A stretch of 64,000 nt of DNA from Brevibacillus humidisoli (GCF_020923435.1 NZ_CP087263.1:3615970-3679969), one strand, 5' to 3'. Shown: positions 51,390 through 60,696, numbered from the stretch's first letter. Numbers and translations are program-made. The notes: generated from the sequence alone by a model not told the origin.

Positions 51390-52769
51390 ATGAAAAATAC
51401 CATTTTTACCTTCAAAGATAACTCTCCTAAATACAAACAAATCTACGAGAAATTTAAATCATTTATTGAGCAAGGTGACATAAAGGCGGATGAGCCACTA
51501 CCCTCGATTCGTCAACTTGCAGATTCCTTACACGTAAGCCGTAATACAACATTAATGGCATATGAACAACTTGTTGCTGAAGGGTACATTCGTGGCGAGG
51601 GCCGAAAAGGTTATTTTGTAAATGAGTTAGAGCCCCTTCTATTTCAAGAGGCTCGCAGCTCTTCTACTCACAAGCAAACAGAGTCGGTACCACCTGTTCG
51701 CATTGATTTCCGCGCAGACGTCGTCGATCAATCGCATTTCCCTTTAAAAACGTGGAGGAGGATCTCGAATCAAGTATTAACGGAAAAGGACAGCTTTCGA
51801 TACGGGGAACCTTTTGGCGAATTGTGCCTACGCGAACAAATCGCAGCATATATACTCCAGTCTCGTGGGGTGAGAACAGACCCCAATGCAGTCATTATCG
51901 GAAGTAGTACCCAACAAATGCTTTTGTATCTCGGTCTTGTCCTGAAACATGATTTTTCTAGCATGATCGTGGAGGATCCTGGTTATGATGGCGCTAGGGA
52001 AGCTTTTCGATTAAATGGTTTTACGCTTGAAACGTTACCCGTTTATGAGACAGGCGCGGATTTATCACACTTAGAACATATGAAATCACGATTAATTTAT
52101 GTGACGCCGTCCCATCACAGTCCATACGGAGTAAGCATGCCCATTCAACAAAGGCATGCGCTTATCCGTTGGGCAAACAAGATGCAAGGATATATTATCG
52201 AAGACGATTATGATAGTGAATTTCGCTATTCACAAAAACCATTTCCTGCTCTTGCCTCCATTGATTCAGCAAGAGTCATTTATTTAGGGAATTTCTCAAA
52301 ATCATTTCTTCCGGGAATCCGTTTAACTTATATGGTGTTGCCAGAGTTAGTTTTACATCGTTATAAAAAGCATTTTACTCATTTTGAGAGTCCCACATCG
52401 CTTTTCAGCCAACTCACAATGGCAAAATTTATGCAATTGGGAGAATGGAATCGCCACGTTAAACGAATGCGTCTTGTTTATAAGAGGAAAATGCTGCACT
52501 TAGTTTCTGAATTAAAAAAGCAATTTGGCCAAAATATTTCTATCATCGGCGAGCAGTCTGGTTTGTACGTATTAATCAAATTACACCTGAACCGTTCAGA
52601 AGAATGGTTCATCCAACGCGCTTTTTCTTATGGTGTAAACGTGTGTCCCACCTCACTCTACTTTATTAAAAATAAAACCGATCACCCAATCATTAAACTT
52701 GGATTTAGTCATCTTTCTTGTGAAGAAATTGGGCTTGGTGTTGGGCTCTTAAAAAAGGCATGGATGTGA
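51390..52769 (+). CDS. MocR-family regulator (GntR HTH plus aminotransferase fold)
   Basis: This 459-residue protein has a GntR winged helix (PLPSIRQLADSLHVSRNTTL) and an aminotransferase-like domain with the PLP Lys in YLGNFSKSFLPGIRLTYM and IIEDDYDSEFRYSQKP. ATG 51390 is preferred over 51384 because AGGGAG lies 6 bp before it. It is only distantly like the MocR at 9935 and far more AT-rich. It probably controls the divergent PaiB and LysE genes. Its terminator is the right inverted hairpin. Confidence 0.88.
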   Translation: MKNTIFTFKDNSPKYKQIYEKFKSFIEQGDIKADEPLPSIRQLADSLHVSRNTTLMAYEQLVAEGYIRGEGRKGYFVNELEPLLFQEARSSSTHKQTESVPPVRIDFRADVVDQSHFPLKTWRRISNQVLTEKDSFRYGEPFGELCLREQIAAYILQSRGVRTDPNAVIIGSSTQQMLLYLGLVLKHDFSSMIVEDPGYDGAREAFRLNGFTLETLPVYETGADLSHLEHMKSRLIYVTPSHHSPYGVSMPIQQRHALIRWANKMQGYIIEDDYDSEFRYSQKPFPALASIDSARVIYLGNFSKSFLPGIRLTYMVLPELVLHRYKKHFTHFESPTSLFSQLTMAKFMQLGEWNRHVKRMRLVYKRKMLHLVSELKKQFGQNISIIGEQSGLYVLIKLHLNRSEEWFIQRAFSYGVNVCPTSLYFIKNKTDHPIIKLGFSHLSCEEIGLGVGLLKKAWM

Positions 52770-52815
52770 ATCGAAAGGAGTTACCACTTCGCATTACGGC
52801 CGCTCAATCAAAGAT

Positions 52816-52860
52816 AATATAAAGCCGGTTACACCCTTAACGTGGTGAAAACCGGCTATT
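52816..52860 (-). repeat. Right copy of the inverted hairpin element
   Basis: AAAGCCGGTTACACCCTTAA followed by CGTGGTGAAAACCGGCTATTTTTG folds as GCCGGTT/AACCGGC and ends in a T run, so it terminates the MocR gene. In reverse orientation it nearly repeats 49066-49112. Confidence 0.78.
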
Positions 52861-52885
52861 TTTGTGTCCATACAAGGTCGAAGCC

Positions 52886-53968
52886 TTATCCCAATGCATC
52901 TGCCGAACCCAACCGCTCCAATACGGCGCTGCCCACTTGTTGTGTGGAGGCGTGTCCTCCCATGTCAGGAGTGAGCGAATGTCCGTCCACCAGTACTTGT
53001 TCGACGGAACGGAGTACTTGCCGACCCCACTCTTCATGCCCCAGGAAATCAAGCAGTTGGCTGGCTGACCAAATCGCTGCCAGTGGATTGGCGATCCCTT
53101 TGCCAGCAATATCGGGAGCCGATCCGTGGATCGGTTCAAACATGGACGGATAGGTGCGCTCCGGGTTGATGTTGGCGCCCGCCGCCAGCCCCAGTCCGCC
53201 CGCAATCGCTGCTCCCAGGTCAGTCAGGATATCGCCAAACAGATTGGAGGTCACGACCACCTCAAATCGCTCCGGCTGTTTCACAAAAAACATGCTGGCC
53301 GCATCGACGAGATAAGAATAGGTCTGTACGTCAGGATACTCTGCCCCTATTTCGTCAAACAGCTGATCCCAGAATACCATCGAATACTGCAGGGCGTTCC
53401 CTTTGCTGATGCTGGTCAATGTTTTTCCCGTCTGTCTGGCCACCTCGTAGGCGTAGCGGATGATCCGTTCCGTACCTTTACGCGAAAACACACCTGTCTG
53501 CAAGACAACCTCTTCTGGCTTGCCCTTAAACAGCCAATCGCCCGCTCCTGCGTATTCACCTTCGCTGTTTTCCCGGATCACCAGCATGTCTACCTGCTCC
53601 TGTGTTACATCCTTGAGCGGGCATGGCGCGCCTTGCAGCAGTTTGATCGGACGCAGGTTGACGTATTGGTCAAAGCCTTTTCGTATTTTCAAGAGCAGGC
53701 CCCATAGAGAGAGGTGGTCTGGCACCCCCGGATAACCGACAGCTCCCAGGTAGATGGCATCAAATGCCTGCAGCTGCTCCAATCCATCGTCATCCATCAT
53801 CTTCCCGTGTTTGACGTAATACTCGCATCCCCAAGGAAAATAGGCGAACTCGAACTCAAATCTGCCGTCCAGTTCCGCCGTTTTTTGCAGTACGCGGATT
53901 CCCTCCGCGATCACCTCCGGACCGATCCCATCGCCCGCAATGACAGCGATCTTGTAACGTTTGCGCAA
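52886..53968 (-). CDS. Tartrate/D-malate-type beta-decarboxylating dehydrogenase
   Basis: This 360-residue enzyme of the isocitrate/isopropylmalate dehydrogenase family shows GDGIGPEVIAEGIRVLQ, GAVGYPGVPDHLSLWGLLLK, the substrate region NLRPIKLL, IRENSEGEYAGAG and DILTDLGAAIAGGLGLA. The DHLSLWG loop is the mark of tartrate dehydrogenase/D-malate dehydrogenase rather than LeuB. Products would be oxaloglycolate, glycerate or pyruvate plus CO2. TTG 53968 follows AAGGAGGAGCGGCT; GTG 53992 lacks spacing. Last gene of the 53-58.6 kb operon. Confidence 0.88.
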   Translation of the reverse strand: MRKRYKIAVIAGDGIGPEVIAEGIRVLQKTAELDGRFEFEFAYFPWGCEYYVKHGKMMDDDGLEQLQAFDAIYLGAVGYPGVPDHLSLWGLLLKIRKGFDQYVNLRPIKLLQGAPCPLKDVTQEQVDMLVIRENSEGEYAGAGDWLFKGKPEEVVLQTGVFSRKGTERIIRYAYEVARQTGKTLTSISKGNALQYSMVFWDQLFDEIGAEYPDVQTYSYLVDAASMFFVKQPERFEVVVTSNLFGDILTDLGAAIAGGLGLAAGANINPERTYPSMFEPIHGSAPDIAGKGIANPLAAIWSASQLLDFLGHEEWGRQVLRSVEQVLVDGHSLTPDMGGHASTQQVGSAVLERLGSADALG

Positions 53969-53991
53969 AAGCCGCTCCTCCTTTTTCTCCA

Positions 53992-55206
53992 CTAGTACTG
54001 GTTTACTGGCAACAAATGACGATACGCCGGCAGACCGTTGATCGTCGGAATGGTTACTTCTCCTTGAATCAATGGAAGCACATAGTCAATAAATGCCTCC
54101 GTCATCGTACAGTTCTGAGCATCATACCAAGTGGTTGGCACTACTTTTTCCCGGCTGGCCACAGCCTCCAAAGGTATAGATCCGTAAACAACATCATACG
54201 CTGTCCCACCGCAGCGTTCAATGGTAACCATGGTGCCGGACAGCCCCTCCTCCGCGTGTTCCACCGCCTGTTTGCCCACCCGGTAGGCTTCTTCGGCGTC
54301 CACTTTCGAACAGAGCGCAATGCTGCTCCGCTGCCAGACGCTTGGCAATACGTAGCGGGCTGTCAGTTTGGTACGCTCCTCAATAACCTGTGTCAGATAG
54401 GAAGATACTCCCCCCAAGCGCGGTCGCCCCAACGGATCAAGCTTTGCATGCTCATCGCCTACCAGTCTGCCCTGTTCATCGCGGATCCCTTCCGATACGA
54501 CGACAAGACAGTAACCGTACTGGCTATGGGTCTCTATCACCTTGGCCAAAAACTGTTCGATGGAAAAAGCGGACTCGGGGATGTAGATGAGCAAGGGGAT
54601 GTCGGAGCTTACCTGTTGGACCAGCGCACAGGCGGCAGCGAGCCAGCCCGTGTTCCGCCCCATAGCTTCTACGATGGTCACACGATTGCTCTTGGCCAGG
54701 CTTTTCACATCCATCTCGATGTCGAGAATACAGGTTGCAAGAAATTTTGCCGCGCTGCCAAAACCCGGCGAATGATCGGTGTTGAGCAGATCGTTGTCAA
54801 TTGACTTCGGCACGCCGATGACAGCCAATGGGTAGCCACGCCGTTTAGCTTCCTGATCGATGAGGCTGGCTGCTTTCATCGAGCCGTTGCCGCCGATGTA
54901 AAAAAAGTAGCGAATCTCCCGGCTGACGATGTAATCAACGATGCGCTCCAGATCGTGTGCGGTCAGCTTGTAACGCCAGGTGCCAAGGGCGGCACCCGGC
55001 GTATTCCTCACCTGCAGCAGTTTGTCGTGGGAAAGCTCGTCGAGATGAATGTATTCGTTGTGGAGCAGTCCGTATATGCCGTTGATTCCCCCGTAGATAC
55101 GCTCAATCTTTTGCGATTGGAGCGCTCTCTCCACGATACCGATCAACGATTGATTGATCACGGCGGTCGGTCCGCCCGATTGGGCAATTAAGCAATTCCC
55201 CTTCAT
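53992..55206 (-). CDS. Phosphofructokinase-family kinase
   Basis: This 404-residue PFK-A superfamily protein begins MKGNCLIAQSGGPTAVINQS. The phosphodonor site mixes types: YIGGNGSMK carries the small residue of ATP enzymes, whereas GVPKSIDNDL has the Lys of PPi-dependent enzymes, and Asn replaces the usual Asp of GGDGS. The catalytic MGRNTGWLAAA is present. ATG 55206 is chosen from spacing to AGGTGAAGG. It could act on fructose 6-phosphate from transketolase flux or on another ketose. It lies between the decarboxylating dehydrogenase and the ALDH. Confidence 0.82.
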   Translation of the reverse strand: MKGNCLIAQSGGPTAVINQSLIGIVERALQSQKIERIYGGINGIYGLLHNEYIHLDELSHDKLLQVRNTPGAALGTWRYKLTAHDLERIVDYIVSREIRYFFYIGGNGSMKAASLIDQEAKRRGYPLAVIGVPKSIDNDLLNTDHSPGFGSAAKFLATCILDIEMDVKSLAKSNRVTIVEAMGRNTGWLAAACALVQQVSSDIPLLIYIPESAFSIEQFLAKVIETHSQYGYCLVVVSEGIRDEQGRLVGDEHAKLDPLGRPRLGGVSSYLTQVIEERTKLTARYVLPSVWQRSSIALCSKVDAEEAYRVGKQAVEHAEEGLSGTMVTIERCGGTAYDVVYGSIPLEAVASREKVVPTTWYDAQNCTMTEAFIDYVLPLIQGEVTIPTINGLPAYRHLLPVNQY

Positions 55207-55221
55207 CGCCTTCACCTGTAG

Positions 55222-56658
55222 CTACTCTTCCAGATTGACCACGACCGTGACCGTCTCCAGCATCTCCTCGATCGCATAAGCGGGGCCCTCTCTGCCAATC
55301 CCGCTTTCTTTTACTCCGCCGTAGGGCATCTGATCCGCACGGAAGCAACACGTGTCGTTTACGATCACCCCGCCAACCTCCAGTTGGTACGGGATTTTAT
55401 AAGACAAGTTTAAGGATTTGGTGTAAATCCCTGCCTGCAGTCCGTATTTCGAATCATTGACGAGTTGGATGGCTTCCTCGATTGTTTGGTACGAGGCCAC
55501 CGTCACGACCGGTGCAAATACCTCTTCGTCCACTACCTTCATCCCTTTGCCTGCATTGACGATCACAGTCGGGTAAAACAGGCTGCCTTCGCGCTTCCCG
55601 CCCGTCACGATCTGCGCTCCGGCCGCAGCCGATTCCTGTACCCAGGATTCAATCCGCTTCGCTTCTTTTTCACTAATCATCGGACCTACAGTTGTTTCCG
55701 GATCAAGCGGATCCCCCACCTTGAGTTGGGCTACATGGGCGAGAAAGGCATCCATAAACTGTGCCTCTACTGCTTGATGGACATAGATGCGCTGAACAGA
55801 GATACAGATTTGCCCCGCGTGGGCAAAGGCCATTTTTGCCAGTTTGGCTGCGGCCTTCTCTACATCGGCATCTTCGTGAACAATAGTCGCCGAGTTTGAT
55901 CCCAGTTCGAGTGTCACCTTGCGCAAGCCAACGGTTTCTTTGATGTGCTTGCCGACCTCCGGTGAGCCGGTAAACGTGTAGTATGCGATGCGCGGATCTT
56001 TTAGCAGCTGCTCGCCAACGGTTGATCCACCGCCTACCACGCAGTGCACGTAGCCTTTGGGCACCCCCGCTTGCTCCAGCAGCCGGCACAGCTTTAGGGC
56101 AACCAAGGCTGTATCGGATGCCGGCTTGATGATGATCGGGTTTCCTGCCGCCAGCGCCGGCGCCACTTTGTGCGTCACCAGATTGAGCGGAAAGTTAAAC
56201 GGAGTGATCGCTGCAACCACGCCAACCGGCTTTTTTACGGTGTAAATAAAGCGTGACTCCAGGCCTGGCGCTGCTTGACTGGGAATCAGCTCACCTTTGA
56301 TTTTCTTCGCTTCCTCAGCCGCCATCAGGAACGTATTGGCGGAACGCCTCACCTCTACACGTGCGTCGGAGATCGGTTTGCCCCCTTCCCTTGCGATGGT
56401 TTCAGCAAAATCGTCTTCGTTTTCTTTTAACAATTGGGATAGTTTGGCCAAAACCGTGTAGCGGTATTCGAGCGGAAACGGGACTTGTTTGAAGGCGTAT
56501 TCCGCCGAGCTGACCGCCTGATCTACTTCTTTAACCCCTGCTTTGCAGACATGGGCAACCACGTCACCCGAGTATTTGTTGTAGATGGTATGTGTCTCGT
56601 CTGTTTCTATCCATTCGCCATCAATGAACAGCTTCTGTTTTTCAATGGACTTCTCCAT
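55222..56658 (-). CDS. Aldehyde dehydrogenase of the TRAP/transketolase cluster
   Basis: This 478-residue ALDH has catalytic Glu in VTLELGSNSATIV, Cys in AHAGQICISVQRIY and TFTGSPEVG. It is a close paralogue of the gab-region ALDH (37396-38823). The group includes lactaldehyde, sulfolactaldehyde and semialdehyde dehydrogenases. Beside a split transketolase and a tartrate-type dehydrogenase, tartrate semialdehyde is an attractive substrate (inference). ATG 56658 follows GGGGAGGAGAAAAA. Confidence 0.88.
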   Translation of the reverse strand: MEKSIEKQKLFIDGEWIETDETHTIYNKYSGDVVAHVCKAGVKEVDQAVSSAEYAFKQVPFPLEYRYTVLAKLSQLLKENEDDFAETIAREGGKPISDARVEVRRSANTFLMAAEEAKKIKGELIPSQAAPGLESRFIYTVKKPVGVVAAITPFNFPLNLVTHKVAPALAAGNPIIIKPASDTALVALKLCRLLEQAGVPKGYVHCVVGGGSTVGEQLLKDPRIAYYTFTGSPEVGKHIKETVGLRKVTLELGSNSATIVHEDADVEKAAAKLAKMAFAHAGQICISVQRIYVHQAVEAQFMDAFLAHVAQLKVGDPLDPETTVGPMISEKEAKRIESWVQESAAAGAQIVTGGKREGSLFYPTVIVNAGKGMKVVDEEVFAPVVTVASYQTIEEAIQLVNDSKYGLQAGIYTKSLNLSYKIPYQLEVGGVIVNDTCCFRADQMPYGGVKESGIGREGPAYAIEEMLETVTVVVNLEE

Positions 56659-56727
56659 TTTTTCTCCTCCCCAAACCATGTATGACTGTTGTCTGGTGTT
56701 AGACCGGCCTTTGGTCAATCCAGACGA

Positions 56728-57690
56728 CTATTTCCCCGCTTTGATCCGGAGTACTTCCTTTGCCCGCTTCACGATGTGTCCAGTCGAGATTTCGTACTTT
56801 TGCAGCAATGCATCGTTAGGCCCTGATTCCGAATTCTTGTCGTTTACGCCGACTCGCAGCATGGGTACCGGGCAGTGTTCTACCAAGACTTCCGCAACTG
56901 CGCTGCCGAGACCACCGTAGATACTGTGCTCCTCGCAAGTTACGAGTGCTCCCGTCTGCTTGGCGGCATCGATAATCGCATCACGGTCAATCGGCTTGAT
57001 CGAAGGCATGTGCAGCACAGCGGCGGAGATCCCTTCTTGTTCCAGCAGATCAGCCGCTTCCCATGCGCGCACTGTCTGCGTACCAGTGCCAATCAGCGTA
57101 ACATCGCTGCCCTGCTTCAATTCAACAGCCTTGCCTAATGTAAATGAATAATCCTGGGGCATCACAACCGGTAGTGGATCGCGTGCCAGCCGGATATATA
57201 CCGGCCCTGTATGCTCGTGGGCAAATCGCATCACATGCTGCACTTCGGACGCATCTGCCGGAGCCAGTACGACCATGTTGGCCAAACTGCGCATGATCGC
57301 GATATCTTCTAACGCTTGATGGGTTTTGCCTGTGCAGCCCGTCAACAGTCCGCTGTAGGCACCGATCAGTTTCACATCTAGTTTGGGCTGGGCCACCGTC
57401 ACCTGAATCTGATCAAGCGAGCGCTTGGCGATAAAAGCAGCGAACGAACAAGCCCAAGGCTGCAGTCCGACCGTAGCCAGCCCGGCGGCTGCGCCGATCA
57501 TGTTTTGCTCAGCGATGCCCATTTGCAAAAACTTGGACGCATTTTTCTCTGCCACCAGGTTCAGTTTCGTCGAGTTGGCCAGATCGCCGTCCAGGGCGTA
57601 TACGCGAGGATCGCTGATCGACAACTGCAGCAGTGTTTCACCAAATACATCCCGCATCGAGACCAAATTGCCGTTCTGTATCGTCTGCAT
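56728..57690 (-). CDS. Transketolase C-terminal subunit
   Basis: This 320-residue half carries the pyrimidine-binding and C-terminal domains. FLQMGIAEQNMIGAAAGLAT holds the Glu that activates thiamine diphosphate, and ALEDIAIMRSLANMVVLAPA follows. It pairs with the N-terminal half encoded 4 bp upstream. Split transketolases occur in dedicated catabolic clusters (apulose-4-phosphate, sulfofructose) as well as in archaea. ATG start; a separate housekeeping transketolase is presumed elsewhere. Confidence 0.92.
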   Translation of the reverse strand: MQTIQNGNLVSMRDVFGETLLQLSISDPRVYALDGDLANSTKLNLVAEKNASKFLQMGIAEQNMIGAAAGLATVGLQPWACSFAAFIAKRSLDQIQVTVAQPKLDVKLIGAYSGLLTGCTGKTHQALEDIAIMRSLANMVVLAPADASEVQHVMRFAHEHTGPVYIRLARDPLPVVMPQDYSFTLGKAVELKQGSDVTLIGTGTQTVRAWEAADLLEQEGISAAVLHMPSIKPIDRDAIIDAAKQTGALVTCEEHSIYGGLGSAVAEVLVEHCPVPMLRVGVNDKNSESGPNDALLQKYEISTGHIVKRAKEVLRIKAGK

Positions 57691-57693
57691 CTC

Positions 57694-58548
57694 TTACACC
57701 TCCACACCCAGTTCTTGCAGTGCGCTGTTCAGCTCATCATCGGTAGGTACCCTTGAATGCCACAGGTAGGCATTTTCCATAAAGCTGACACCCTTCCCCT
57801 TCACCGTGTGAGCGATCAGCACCGTGGGTTTTCCCTTTGTTGCTTTTGCCTGGCTGCAAGCAGTGAGAATCTGTCCAAAGTGATGACCGTCAATCTCCAT
57901 CACATTCCAGCCAAACGCTTCCCATTTCTTTTCCGGAGAGGGTACCGGTACGGCTCGTTCGCGTCCGTCGCTTCCTTCCCAGCCGTACTGCTGCAGCTTG
58001 TTGTAGTCCATGATCACGACCAAGTTGTCCAACCCGTATCGAACGGCAGCGTCGGCTGCTTCCCACACCTGCCCTTCCTGTGACTCCCCGTCGCCAATCA
58101 TGCAATAGGTGGTAAACGTCTTACCCGTCAGTTTAGCCCCCAGCGCCATGCCAACTGCAGTGGAGATCCCCTGACCCAGCGATCCTGTCGACATATCCAA
58201 TCCCGGCAGGATGTTCATGTCCGGATGGGCTTGCAGCCGAGAATCGATTGCATCAAACGTGTAGAGCTCTTCCAACGGATAGTAACCCTTTTGCGCGAGC
58301 ACCGCGTACAAGGCAATAGCCGAATGTCCCTTTGACAGCACGAAACGATCCCGATCTTCCCACTGCGGCTCTTCCGGTCTGACATTCATCACCTCGTAGT
58401 AGAGACTGATCAACAGATCAGTTGCAGACAGCGGCCCGCCGATATGACCTGCTCCGGCATGATGTACCGTTTTGATAATCAACGCTCTCGTTTCCGCTGC
58501 CTTTTGCTGCAAGAATGAAATCTTTTCCTGATCCAGTACGGTTTCCAT
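57694..58548 (-). CDS. Transketolase N-terminal subunit
   Basis: This 284-residue half carries the pyrophosphate-binding domain. The thiamine-diphosphate motif is MIGDGESQEGQVWEAADAA ending in DYNKLQQYG. Substrate-side histidines occur in KTVHHAGAGHIGGPLSATDL and LSKGHSAIALYAVL. ATG 58548 is chosen because AAAGGAGG stands 6 bp before it; ATG 58554 has no spacing. It is the first gene after the double operator at 58631-58707. Confidence 0.93.
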   Translation of the reverse strand: METVLDQEKISFLQQKAAETRALIIKTVHHAGAGHIGGPLSATDLLISLYYEVMNVRPEEPQWEDRDRFVLSKGHSAIALYAVLAQKGYYPLEELYTFDAIDSRLQAHPDMNILPGLDMSTGSLGQGISTAVGMALGAKLTGKTFTTYCMIGDGESQEGQVWEAADAAVRYGLDNLVVIMDYNKLQQYGWEGSDGRERAVPVPSPEKKWEAFGWNVMEIDGHHFGQILTACSQAKATKGKPTVLIAHTVKGKGVSFMENAYLWHSRVPTDDELNSALQELGVEV

Positions 58549-58630
58549 CTGCATCCTCCTTTTCACTTCTCTTCTCTTTCGTGCCCACATCTCACAACGG
58601 CTGTGTGAATGAATCCAGTTGACTGCACAC

Positions 58631-58650
58631 TAGGTTAAGCGCTTAACCTA
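58631..58650. promoter_or_regulatory. LacI-type operator O1 with overlapping promoter
   Basis: TAGGTTAAGCGCTTAACCTA is a perfect 20-bp palindrome. On the minus strand a TATAAT (58659-58654) lies just before it, so the start point would fall inside the operator and a bound repressor would block the tktN promoter. The centre is the AAGC|GCTT of LacI-family sites. Confidence 0.82.
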
Positions 58651-58691
58651 ACAATTATAAAAAACAGCGACTATTCCATATTTTTAATATA

Positions 58692-58707
58692 GGGTAATCG
58701 CTTAACC
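58692..58707. promoter_or_regulatory. LacI-type operator O2 with second promoter
   Basis: GGGTAATCGCTTAACC matches O1 except in one arm, and its centre is 59 bp from that of O1. Another minus-strand TATAAT lies just before it at 58720-58715. So tktN seems to have two promoters, each followed by an operator. The rest of 58708-58864 shows nothing further. Confidence 0.7.
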
Positions 58708-58864
58708 AAACCCTATTATAATATACATGTTTTCAGATGCAAAGACTCTTTCTGCTTTTCCCCGTTCACAATCCGGGAAGTCGGCGGCAGAAGCGCTTTG
58801 CTTTTGCCTGTGCTTGTGCCTCTACCGCCAACTGAATCACCCGGAAAGAAAATGTCCCGAATCA

Positions 58865-60142
58865 CTAGTCCTTTACTAATGACGGTATCCACGTGGATAA
58901 TTCCGGTACAAAAGAAATAATCAACACGTCAACGAAGAGTAGGATAATTAAAGGAACCGCTGCTTTGGCGACACGCCCGATGGACAACTTGGAGAGCTGC
59001 GACACCACAAACAAGTCGATCCCAACCGGTGGAGTCACCAATCCGATAGCCAGGTTGACGACCATGATTGTTCCGAAATGGACTGGGTCAATTCCAAGGT
59101 TGACGGCAGTGCTCAACAACAGCGGAACAAAAATCAGAATGGCCGCTCCCCCGTCCAGAAACATCCCGGCCAATAAAAGCAGGACGTTCATCATGATCAA
59201 GAACACGTATTTATTGGTGACCAATTCCGAGATAAATCCGTACACCATGTCCGGCACACCGGTAATATTGATAAAGAAACCAAACAAACCGGCTGCGCCG
59301 ATGACAATCATGATGACAGAGCTGGCAATTGCCGAGTCCCTCAAGGTCTCGACCAGTTTCTGTACGCTAATCTCCCGGTAGACGAGAAATCCGATCACAA
59401 ACGAGTAAACCACTGCAATAACGGATGCCTCGGTGGGCGTAAATATGCCTGTGTAGATTCCGCCCAGCACGATCACTGGCATCAACAGAGCCAGAATCGC
59501 TTCTTTGAACGCTTTTCCAACATCGCGAATGCTTTGACGCTCCACGCCATGATAGCCGCGTCGCTTGGAGATGATATAGGCGCTAATCAGCAGGGAAACC
59601 GTGATCAGCAATCCCGGCAAGATCCCCGCCAGAAACATATCGCCAATCGACACTTCCGCAGCAACACCATATAAGATCATGGGGATGCTGGGGGGAATAA
59701 TCACGCCTAGCGCACCCGAGATCGCCTGATTCGAGGCCGCATACTCGATGTGGTATCCCCTGGCCACCATCGCCGGTATCAGGATGGAACCAATCGCCGC
59801 TGTCGTCGCTGCTCCTGATCCGGAGATCGCGGCAAAAAACATGGACGTGATAATCGCTACCATGGCCAAACCACCCGTGCGATGTCCCACCAGCGCGCTT
59901 GCAAAGTTAACCAGTCGCTGCGAAAGACCGCCCGCGGTCATCAGGTTGCCAGCGAGAATAAAAAAAGGAATCGCCATCAGCGGAAAGGAATTCATCGCGA
60001 TAAAGATGCGCTGCGGGATAATCTCCAGCGGCAGTGTGTCGTGAAACCACACACCGACGATCGTCGCCAAGCTCAGCGAAGAGGCAATCGGGACGCTTAG
60101 GAAGAGGAGGACAGCCAGCGAGATAAAAAAGAGAGCAAGCAT
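58865..60142 (-). CDS. dctM: TRAP transporter large permease DctM
   Basis: This 425-residue protein with about twelve spans is the ion-coupled transport subunit. Typical stretches are SFPLMAIPFFILAGNLMTAG, AISGSGAATTAAIGSILIPA, ASNQAISGALGVIIPPSIPM and IVVNLAIGLVTPPVGIDLFV. It joins with DctQ (4 bp upstream) and the binding protein DctP. GTG or ATG start at 60142 in the line GCTTGCTCTC. Last gene of the upstream half-operon; operators follow it. Confidence 0.93.
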   Translation of the reverse strand: MLALFFISLAVLLFLSVPIASSLSLATIVGVWFHDTLPLEIIPQRIFIAMNSFPLMAIPFFILAGNLMTAGGLSQRLVNFASALVGHRTGGLAMVAIITSMFFAAISGSGAATTAAIGSILIPAMVARGYHIEYAASNQAISGALGVIIPPSIPMILYGVAAEVSIGDMFLAGILPGLLITVSLLISAYIISKRRGYHGVERQSIRDVGKAFKEAILALLMPVIVLGGIYTGIFTPTEASVIAVVYSFVIGFLVYREISVQKLVETLRDSAIASSVIMIVIGAAGLFGFFINITGVPDMVYGFISELVTNKYVFLIMMNVLLLLAGMFLDGGAAILIFVPLLLSTAVNLGIDPVHFGTIMVVNLAIGLVTPPVGIDLFVVSQLSKLSIGRVAKAAVPLIILLFVDVLIISFVPELSTWIPSLVKD

Positions 60143-60146
60143 GCTT

Positions 60147-60638
60147 TTACTCCTCCGTTCCTATGAACTCTTCCAGGATGCAGGAGAGAGAGTTCAGCAA
60201 GAGTAACAGTCCGCCGATCGGCAGTGACAAATAGATCCAAAACATGGAGAGCCCCGTTCCCGGAGCCTCTTGCATCGCAAAACTTTCTGCCAGTTTCCAG
60301 CCGTAGATCATCATAATCACGTAAAATACAAGGGAAATCAGATGGGTTGACACTTTGATCCACTTTTTTACCCTCGCAGGGGCTACCTCTGGAACGATTT
60401 CAACAGCCAGCAGGCTCCCTTTGCGCAGTGCCAGCGAAGAGCCGATCAAGACCATGAAAATCATTAAAAACCGAGCCAGTTCCTCAGACCAGGCCAGAGA
60501 TGACCCGAAGGCGTAACGGGCCATGACCTGCCAAAAAATCAGAATGGACATGACCGCAATGATCAGCGCCAAGCCCCAACCGAAGATTTTATTTACACGA
60601 TCCACTAGGTGAATATACGACTGTAGGACTCCTCTCAT
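60147..60638 (-). CDS. dctQ: TRAP transporter small permease DctQ
   Basis: This 163-residue protein has four spans (IFGWGLALIIAVMSILIFWQ, LARFLMIFMVLIGSSLAL, THLISLVFYVIMMIYGWKL, WIYLSLPIGGLLLLLNSL). It links DctP and DctM. SSLAWSEELARFLMIF is the usual DctQ signature. ATG follows AGGAGGGTAACG. A strong hairpin separates it from dctP. Confidence 0.92.
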   Translation of the reverse strand: MRGVLQSYIHLVDRVNKIFGWGLALIIAVMSILIFWQVMARYAFGSSLAWSEELARFLMIFMVLIGSSLALRKGSLLAVEIVPEVAPARVKKWIKVSTHLISLVFYVIMMIYGWKLAESFAMQEAPGTGLSMFWIYLSLPIGGLLLLLNSLSCILEEFIGTEE

Positions 60639-60660
60639 CGTTACCCTCCTATCTCGGAAG

Positions 60661-60689
60661 CGGGTGGCAATGAACCATTACCACCCGCT
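60661..60689 (-). other. dctP-dctQ intergenic hairpin
   Basis: GCGGGTGG (60661-60668) pairs with CCACCCGC (60682-60689), extended inside by AATG/CATT. There is no U run, so it probably protects the dctP message, giving more binding protein than permease. Confidence 0.6.
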
Positions 60690-60696
60690 CCGCTAT

